DNA of 39,358 nucleotides, taken from NCBI GenBank assembly GCA_015680685.1, contig MNCI01000952.1:972684-1012041 (forward strand), read 5' to 3'. The stretch is from Gnetum montanum (lineage: Eukaryota; Streptophyta; Gnetopsida; Gnetales; Gnetaceae). This document shows, piece after piece, positions 31,877-39,358 of this stretch. Numbering within the stretch: the first letter of the stretch is position 1; each line of letters opens with the position of its first letter. The position numbers were made by a program, and so were the translations under genes. Below the pieces are notes generated by a model. The model was not told where the DNA came from, did no database searches, and worked only from the letters and a program-made list of their open reading frames with translations.

Positions 31877-34800
31877 TCTTCCCCATGATTGAGTTGAAAG
31901 GAGGAGATTTGAAAGATTAGGTAAGGTCATCCATTCGATGAGGCATTGCTTACATTGGCTTGCATGGGCTCATGGAAAGGTTTGACTTGTTATGTGTTGA
32001 CTAGCTACTTTTTGCTTGGGCTCTTAGGTTTGTAAATCAACATGGCCCTAAAAGAAAAGGTTTCATAAATGATATAAGGCCCTTCCCATAGCATTTGATA
32101 CTTAGTTTGTTGAGGTACTTGTGTGGATTTCTAGTAGAAAACCTTATCTCTAGGTTGAAATTTCACTTTTCTTATCCTAAGGTCATGGCATTATTTATTG
32201 AATGCTTTATGAACTTCATTCAAGGATAGGGTGACCAAATGATTCTCATCTAGCATGTTAAGGTTGATCAATCTCCCTTTTTATGCTACACTCTAGTCAA
32301 GTTTAAGGTCACAAGTTGTTGAAAGAGTACAGACTTAAGATTAAATTGGAAGAGTTGGTAATTTTCTGTACATCAGCTCTTAGGAAGGGTAGCCTATAGG
32401 GAGTTTTCATGTTGAGCAGTATGCCTAGAGGACATCATTAAGTTTTGTGGGCCAGTGTCTCCTATATTTGCTAATTATTCTTATTAAGATTTTTGTGATC
32501 TCCCTATTGGTTACCTTTACTTGACCATTGGCTTGGGGGTGGTAGGATGTTGTTAATTTATGTTCAACCCCCAAGCATTACATGAGCTTACGAAAAGTAG
32601 CACCTGTAAAATGAGTACCATTGTCAGAAATCAATGCATTTGGCACCCCAAACCTGTTTACAAGATTTTGTTGTACAAATTGTGTAGCAATGGAAGATGT
32701 ACAGTCAATGACAGCTACTACTTCTACCCATTTCATATAATAGTCAATGGTGACTATTATGTACCCCTTTCCATTTGACATGGGTGCGATGGGACATATG
32801 AAGTCTATGCCATAAATGTTAAAGGGTTCTAGTAGTTGGATCCACTACCAAGATTTCTCCATTCGAGCAGTCATCCCATCGTCTCATTGACAAAGTAAAC
32901 GAATTGATGGGAATTCCTAAATATTGTTCTTCGATAGTACCCTACCATCAAGATTTTAATGGTCATGCATCTCCTTGCATAGTGACCTCCAAAAGGATCC
33001 TTGTGAGCATCTTGAAGAACATGTAGTTGGTCAGCATCAGAAACACACCAACAAGTCAAGCCATCAGTGCATACCTTGTAAAGGTGTCCGTTAATCTTCA
33101 TGAAGCATTTTGCTTGATGAAGAAACTATTTTTTTCTTCTGATGGTCTAACTCTTATGGCATCTCTTAAGTGGAAAGATAAGTGAGGATGCCATTGTATC
33201 ATTTTGGTTCAGCAGGCACTTCTTCATTTATTATACTGGCAAAGAGGATTTCATCACGGAATTGATTAGAGAGTGAACTCTCTTCCTCTTTATTGTTCCA
33301 TTGTAATTGAGACAAGTAATCATTAACCACATTCTTAGTCTCCTTTCGATCTACCATTGTAAGATTAAACACCTAGAAGATCACTAGCCATCATATGACA
33401 TGAGGGCTCACTATTGGTTTATTGATCAGGAAGTGAATGTCACTATGCATAAACACCTTATATCCAAGCACATAGTGGCTGAACTTCTCCAAAGCATACA
33501 CCACTTCAATCAGCTCTTTCTTTGTTGTTGTGTAATTAAGCTATGCATCCACAATGCTTCAATTTGTGTAGTGGATGTAATATGGATATTTGTTATTGTC
33601 CAACTACATAAGCACAACTCCCAAGGCATAGTTTGATGCATCTGTCATGATGTGAAATGGATGGGACCAATTAGGTGCTTGTAGACTTGGAGTCTCTACA
33701 AGCTTCTCCTTAAGCTACTAGAATGCCTTTTCACATTCCTTAGTCCATATGAATGAAGCATCTTTCTTTCTTTGTGAGTTCAACCAACAATTTCGTGACC
33801 TTAGAGAAATTCTTTATGAATTGCTAGTAGTAGCTAGTGTGTCCAAGAAATGACCAAACATCTTTAACGAATTCCAATTGGCGAGTTATTCCTTGGATGA
33901 TCCAAATCTTTTTAGGGTCCATCTTAATCCCTACTTGAGAAACTTTTTGCCCCAACACAATGCCCTCCTAGACCATTAGATGGCTCTTTTCCTAATTAAG
34001 CTAAAAATTAGTCTCCATGCACCTTTTAAGCACTTGCTCAAGGAGGTTTAAAGCTTGCTCAAATGTAGCACCATTGGTGGAGAAGTCATGCATGAATACT
34101 TCCACCTTGCCACCAATTTGCTACTGAAAAATGCTCAAAACAAGGCGTTGAAAAGTTACAAGGGCATTACATTGACCAAAGAGCATCTAACAATATGCAA
34201 AAGTTTCTCATAAACTTGTAAATGTTGTTTTGCCCTAATCCTTGGGCACGATATAAATTTGGTTATAGCCACTATAACCATCTAGAAAACTATAATAGTA
34301 ATGCCCAAAAATAGTGTTCAATACCTAGTCCACAAATGGCAATGAAAAATGATCTTTGAACATTGTCATGTTCAATATCCTAAAATCAATACAAACTTGC
34401 CACTTGTTACCTTTCTTTAACACAATTATAAGTGGGCTAACGCACTCGCTATTCGCAATTAGATAGATGAACCCCACCTTGGGAAGTTATTAAATTTTCT
34501 CTTTGATGATCTATTTTAATTTAGGGTTCAGCCATCACTGCAACTACCTCTTTGGCTTCATAGTCAAATCCATATAAATGCGATGTTGGCATATCCTAGG
34601 ATCAATCCCTATGAGTTTAGGATATGACTAAGTAAAGGTTGTTGGCCATTTGTTAACGACCTTCAATAGCATCCTTATCTACTTGGAAGTAAGGTTGGCA
34701 TTAATTATCATTAGCTTTTCATTTTTTGCAAATGCATATTCCATGCTCATAAGTAGAGTTTTCAAATCTAAGGGCTCCTATTTAAAACTGTTAGGGATTT

Positions 34801-36368
34801 ACAACTCTCCCCAATTGGTATCATCAGGTTCATCATCGAAGAGTTGGTGATGAACTTACTCCAATTCATCCATGCCTTCAACATAAGCACAAGTTAGGCT
34901 CTCAGTAGGTTCCATGCAAAGTGTGCTACTCTTAGAATTACTTGTCAGCCATTGGGTGCCCTCCTATTTTTTGGTTACTACGTACTAGCACTTTTGGATT
35001 TCAGATTCATCTACACACTATCTACATGCTTTAATTGATGTGCTTGTAATAGACCAAAGTTTTCACATAGTTGCACCTTGTATTGTTGTACGTGATACAT
35101 GGAATTGCTTCTTCTTGATCTTTCCAAATGTATTCTCCTTGGAAATTTCCAAGGAAAGATCTTTAATGTCCATTCACACATCAACGGTGCTCAACTAAGC
35201 CCTTTCCATGATGATTAGGAAGTTCCTCTTGCAATTGTCAACTTGGATCATCAATAAATTAGTAGGATACAACCACCCACAAACAATGGTTACAATGTCC
35301 TCCACTAATCCAAAGGGAACAAAGATGGACTAATCTACCGATTCTAAATGAATATTGCTCTTCTTTAGAGGAGGCAAGTTCCAAGCTTTGTACATTTCAT
35401 GAGAAATTAGATTAACACCAGAACTTGAATCAAGAAGAGCCTTGCATGGCTCATTCCCAATAATTTGTAAGTAGATGAGAGGACTTCCATGATCAACTCT
35501 TTTCCTAGGAAGGTTGCCAGCCTTGATCTAATCAGATACAATGTGGGTTAACATGACAATATGGATCTTGGATAGAATTTGGTTTAAATGGCTCTCAAAA
35601 AAATGGATGCAAAGGATGAAGGAGACAAAGAACGACCAGCCGCATCAGTAGATGAGAGCCTAATAGTGCTATTGGCTGAGAAGAATGATCTTTTATAGGA
35701 TCTGGGTTCCAAACCAGTCGAATAAGGGGCCAACTATAAGTTAACAGCCTTGGTAACGTTATGTTGCTATGGCTGCATGAGAATTTCACTCTGCATGGAT
35801 GGACTAGATGATAATTGGGTTCAAGGTGGAGAAACATGTGCTGAAGGATAAGGAGGGTGATAAGGCTATGGGGACTCCCCTTTAGGAGATGGAGAATGAG
35901 TTTGGTAATACTCTGGAGGGTAGTAGTGATGCTAAAACAAAGCATGATTAGAAGAGTTACGAGGAGACATGGGTTGTTGAACATAGTATCCATACAGATT
36001 TGGTTGCCTATAAGGGTACTATTGCCTTGGTGGTGGCATCCTCCATGACTGTGGGTGCTACCACTAATGGTACTACTTGTACAGCTGTGGTGGAGCTCCA
36101 CTTGGATAATAATCCTATTGTTGTTGGTGGAACTACCTTGAGTTGCCTTGAGGATAAGGTAACCCTCTAAGATTCAAAGCATGCACCCTAGATTCCTCTA
36201 AGTGTGACACAATAGGGCAACATCCTTTGGGATGTTCATATTGGCAAATATCACATCCATCACCATCATCTAATTTTGACTCCACAACCTCTTCTACTAC
36301 TACAGCTTTGCCCTTACTCCTTTGGTAGGCACATTCAACTTCTTTTCTTCTCTTGTGATCATGGTTAT
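31877..36368 (-). pseudogene. gag-pol: Copy B gag-pol, heavily degraded
   Basis: Minus strand. Gag C-terminal part with C-x2-C-x3-H-x3-C-C (about 36200-36260) and a Tyr/His/Pro-rich tail (35595-36100). Protease with LLDSSSG (the Gly of DSG is Ser) near 35430. RT with FLDGYSGYNQI near 34270-34300, but FMHDF instead of F-x-DD near 34090, so catalysis is lost. RNase H keeps TDAS and shares the TAG stop at 33541-33543 with E. Integrase (about 32080-33130) keeps GIDFI and SDNGTHF, but the Glu of the DDE triad is Lys near 32510. Gag to protease reads in one frame, which supports an ancestral single polyprotein. D cuts it at 36368. Confidence 0.85.
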
Positions 36369-36878
36369 TGATGAGTGGTGAGGTACTCCTACACTCAACC
36401 ATATGAATACGAGCGTCTCACATGCGATCTGGTCAAACTCCAAGGACTAAGTGCTTACGTGCCCTAATGGAACACTTAAGGTTAATCAATCGCTGTCTTC
36501 CCAAACTTACTTGTATTGTCACGGTTGTATGGTTAAGTAAGCTTGAGGTATGTGATTTTTATATCTTTTATCTTTTAATGTCTTATGCTAATAGGGAAAG
36601 GTGAAGAGAACTAAATGACTAACTTTCATTAACTATTCACTAACTAAGTTCTAATTATCCTANCGATATCGTAGCCCGCCGTAACATCTATAAATAAGAA
36701 GCGACTTTCCCTATTTTAGGCATTGAGACTTAGACCCTTAGCCAAACTATAGCAGTTTTACCATTCTAGAGTTAGAATAATTTCCATGTGCCCGCAGTAG
36801 AAGTCTCAAAGTGAACAGATCTTTATTCGAGCAAATTGTACCTAAGCACACATTTGTGTATGGTAATAAAGATGAACN
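36369..36878 (-). repeat. 3' LTR of copy D, scrambled by assembly gaps
   Basis: 36369-36662 is the LTR end on the minus strand (TATGGTTGAGTG...CTCATCA at 36369). 36664-36877, between two single Ns, is the TATA to poly(A) part of an LTR but in plus orientation. The element tail resumes in minus orientation at 36879. The LTR start and the PPT are missing. ATCTTTATT (36819-36827) and AATAAAGAT (36865-36873) mark the poly(A) hairpin. Confidence 0.8.
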
Positions 36879-37330
36879 ACTGAATGAAAACTCGTCCTCG
36901 AGTTCCTTACAAAATATTGGGAAGGTATGGGATTATTGACTTGAATGATACTAATAGTGAATGGGGTGACATGTGAATAGATTATCATTACAATACATGA
37001 CAAAGTTAGTGTTCATGACAATAAGAGTGAACATTATACACATTTGACATTCAGCCTTATTTGGCAGCTTAGAAAGAGAGAGAGAGAGAAGGAGAAGTCT
37101 GTTGCTACCGATGCCAAGATTGCGCCTTTCGTTGTCCATCCGTAAGCGCATCATCAATCTTATTCCTTGCATAACTGCTCCAGCACGAGTCCATTCCAAG
37201 TGTTCCCTCAAGATCCAATTCGTTGGTGTATGATTTCCATCTACACACACAACACAGTATGATATTAGCAAGGGTAAATGAATCATAATGCAATTGATAC
37301 CTTGCCTCAGTGTAAGGTCCACTGGCTGAG
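36879..37330 (-). other. Copy D tail with unrecognised segment in the ORF2 position
   Basis: 36879-36960 matches the tail before the PPT of copy B (CCCATACCT.CCCAA.ATTTT). Upstream on the minus strand, about 36965-37325, I find no match to ORF2 of the other copies. It has a (GA)n run (37074-37090) and a stretch of about 130 bp preceded by a pyrimidine/TG-rich sequence ending in TGTGTAG, which resembles a plant 3' splice site. Overlapping short ORFs exist in two frames. Identity unknown. Confidence 0.4.
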
Positions 37331-38753
37331 TTGTGATATGGCTAATGCAGATTCTGAAGATATAATACTAGCGACTACCCAAGGTGTAGGGGTTAGGAGA
37401 AAATCGAAAAAATTGGAGCAGGACCCCCACGACTAAGAGCGAACCTCTGATAGCGAGAGAATGGAAAAAGATAAGGAATAAGAAAGATGGAGAATAAGAG
37501 ACAACTGTAACACCTATGAAATGGATGTCAGAGATGGAAATGAATAAAATAGAAATTGATTGCAAAAATGTTTAAGGGAAAGGAATAAACTAATGTACCA
37601 AATAGGAATGCCAGTGGGTCCTCCCCAAAGCAGGCTCATGCCCTTAATGCCCTGACATTCCCACATTCAAAGAGTCCGTAGGCTCTGGAAATGTCATTTG
37701 GAAGCAAGAGTTAAAGTCTTAACCACAAGAATTTACCAAAAAGAAAACAATGCATCAACCAAAATATGGACTATTGATATAATCGGCAATGAGGTGAACA
37801 ATGGAGAAAGAACAATGGAAAGGAGAGAATGGAATGGAGTCTCAAGAACAAGGTGGTGTACAGCCCCTTGTATGTTAATGGTTAATGTGACTTAGTAGAT
37901 CTCATTTCAAATCCAGCCTCAAACAATCCATATCTAGTGACTTTGCATTAATACATTTGGCCAATCCATCCACCTAAAGTAACAAGAATGCCTCCATCAA
38001 AGAGTCACCACCATTTTGACGAACGAAAAAGGAGAAAGTAGGAAGCGAGAAGGGCCTTAGTTAGAGGGAACATGTTTATTTAGTTCCATAACCAGGGCTT
38101 GTAGCCCAGATGATTATTTCATCTAAGGGGTGTGCTTTGAATTCCCACTTCTTCTTTTCTTTTTCTTTTTTTCTTTTTTTTTTGCATGAGAACCACATCA
38201 TGCAAAGACTTATTATTTTTATTTTTATCACCTTAGCTTCCTGATCATGGGGCAACGTCAGAACGGTAAGAAAAAATCAAGAAGAAAACATCCAAACACC
38301 TAAGAGAATGGCCAACACAAATGCATCAAGTCCCCTTGAAGTCATACCCTTTTCAATCCTTGAGTCCTTCCTTAGTTTGAGAAATGCCCAATCATTGATT
38401 CATCGATAGTTCTTATTATTTAAGGAAAGGGATTATACAGTTCCAAGCCAAGAGAGACCATAGAATTTCATAGATGTATGGATGATGTGGACTCATTGCC
38501 TGTTATATCAAAAGAGCTATATCTTAGTATCAACATTATAACTTTCAACCAATAGAATACAGTTCATACCATCATCAGGGGCACTTATTGGGTGACAAAC
38601 TTAACAAAATGGATAAACACACACACACACACACAAATAAATGAAAAAGTATAAATGACGTTGCAAAACAAAAAATAAGAAAAGTTAAAGAAATTTGTAA
38701 AACAAAAACTTAAAAAGGAACTGAGGGTCTTAATTGATCAGCATAGGTGGCCA
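37331..38753 (-). other. Copy D spacer after pol
   Basis: Non-coding. It has the T-rich block (A-rich on the given strand, about 38640-38720), a (CA)n microsatellite (38615-38636), a pyrimidine tract (38150-38185), the conserved TTTGGGGAGGACCCAC block near 37615-37635, and a PPT-like AGTCGTGGGGGTCC on the minus strand (37423-37436). No TATA-bearing module like that of E is seen. Confidence 0.55.
38615..38636. repeat. (CA)n microsatellite
   Basis: About ten CA units in the spacer of copy D. Confidence 0.9.
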
Positions 38754-39358
38754 TCTCCCCCATGATTGAGTTAGAAGGGGGAGATCCGAAATAATGAGCG
38801 AGGTCGTCCTTTCTTCAATGTGTTATGTGCATTGACCGTTCTAGATTCATGGTAGGGTTTATGCTGTTGCACATTGACTAGCATTCTCTTATAGAAGTAT
38901 TTGTTTGAATTTTTTTTAGAAGTTTCCAACTTCCCCCAATTGGTGTTTTCAAGTTAAGGTTTGAAAGTCGATGACACTCTTGCTCCAATGCATCTATGCG
39001 TTTGATGTGAGTGCAAGTTGTTCCCTCAATTAGTCCCATGCACGTTGGTGAGTTGCTCTCTTGATCAGCTATCAACCATTGGGTGTTCTCTTGTTGTGTG
39101 GTTGCTACATACAAGTAATTTTGTATGTTAACTTCCTGAGCACACCAGTTGCATGCATGCAGTGCTAAACATTCCTATATGCCATCACCCTCTATATCAC
39201 TGTATGTGATGCATGGAACTTTCTTCTTCTTGATCTTCCCAAAAGTGTTTTCCTTAGATATTTCCAAGGAAAGATTGCAAATTCCTAGGCATGCATTTAT
39301 GGTACTTAGCCATGCCCTCCCCATTATTATTGGGAAGTCCCCTTTGTCATTGTTTACT
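38754..39358 (-). pseudogene. Copy D protease joined to end of pol
   Basis: From the right edge the minus strand reads the protease C-terminal region: FPIIMGRAWLS, KIKKKKVPCITYSD, LYVATTQQENTQWLIAD. At about 38880 this joins LVN.QQHKP..ES, which in E is the last part of integrase (about 22588-22630). The join removes the equivalent of about 2.8 kb: RT, RNase H and nearly all integrase. The purine tract at the pol end (38754-38765) is kept. D retains Trp and Gln codons where E has stops. Confidence 0.75.

Larger units (their letters stand above)
12725..36368 (-). mobile_element. Copy B: degenerate full-structure gypsy element, interrupted by E
   Basis: Minus strand. It has a 3' LTR (12725-13615), PPT (13616-13629), ORF2 in two halves (13867-15465 and 28622-29886), a spacer, and gag-pol (31877-36368). 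Copy E (15466-28616) with its TCTAG duplication splits ORF2. Copy D cuts gag at 36368; the 5' end of B lies beyond the right edge. B itself lies in the pol end of copy C. Heavy stop content makes it older than E, as the nesting requires. Confidence 0.85.
36369..39358 (-). mobile_element. Copy D: pol-deleted gypsy element, runs off the window
   Basis: Minus strand. The window edge lies in its protease. Then RT, RNase H and integrase are missing, and the end of pol, a spacer, an unrecognised 350-bp segment in place of ORF2, the internal 3' tail and the 3' LTR follow. It is inserted in gag of copy B at 36368; the 5-bp duplication cannot be checked because its 5' LTR is outside the window. Confidence 0.8.

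Noticed and set aside
1-39358. CRISPR array, tRNA or rRNA genes, bacterial operons
   Set aside because: No spaced identical repeats, no cloverleaf-type A/B boxes or rRNA sequence noticed on reading, and the content is plant retroelements throughout.

Overview
This window is repetitive DNA from a large plant genome. It holds no intact host gene, no tRNA or rRNA gene and no CRISPR array. Almost everything belongs to one family of very large Ty3/gypsy LTR retrotransposons of the Athila/Tat type. The evidence is the gag-PR-RT-RNaseH-INT order, an extra long ORF after integrase, and a primer-binding site resembling the 3' end of plant tRNA-Asp. I cannot name the species. Every coding region carries stops or frameshifts, so all genes are pseudogenes.

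The layout is a nest of five related copies, A to E, plus one copia remnant. Copy A (plus, about 345-5513) has gag/protease debris, no RT or integrase, a T-rich spacer, a collapsed ORF2 and a 3' LTR (4541-5513). A decayed Ty1/copia RT/RNase H end lies on the minus strand at about 5870-6655. Copy C (minus, 6656-12724) shows its 3' LTR, ORF2, spacer and the last codons of pol, and is cut there by copy B. Copy B (minus) has its 3' LTR at 12725-13615 and the C-terminal half of its ORF2 at 13867-15465. It resumes at 28622-36368 with the N-terminal half of ORF2, the spacer, and degenerate pol and gag. Copy E (plus, 15466-28616) is the most complete. It sits inside B's ORF2 with a perfect TCTAG target duplication. 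Copy D (minus, 36369 to the right edge) sits in B's gag and has lost RT, RNase H and integrase. Insertion order is therefore copia, then C, then B, then E and D; A also abuts the copia remnant.

In E the plan is: 5' LTR, PBS, one ancestral gag-pol reading frame (zinc-knuckle gag, DSG protease, RT with FIDD, RNase H, DD35E integrase with GPY/F end), a 2-kb spacer, ORF2 of about 950 codons (N-terminal domain resembling a putative plant transposon protein domain, then coiled coil), PPT and 3' LTR. The spacer looks regulated. It starts with a copy of the element's own polypurine tract. It also holds a short block conserved in all copies, and just before ORF2 a TATA-bearing module that resembles the U3 promoter of the same copy's LTR. 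This suggests that ORF2 has its own LTR-derived promoter, which is the most interesting observation here.

Four single N characters (3431, 28541, 36663, 36878) appear to be collapsed assembly gaps. The 214-bp piece between the last two is inverted relative to the LTR around it.
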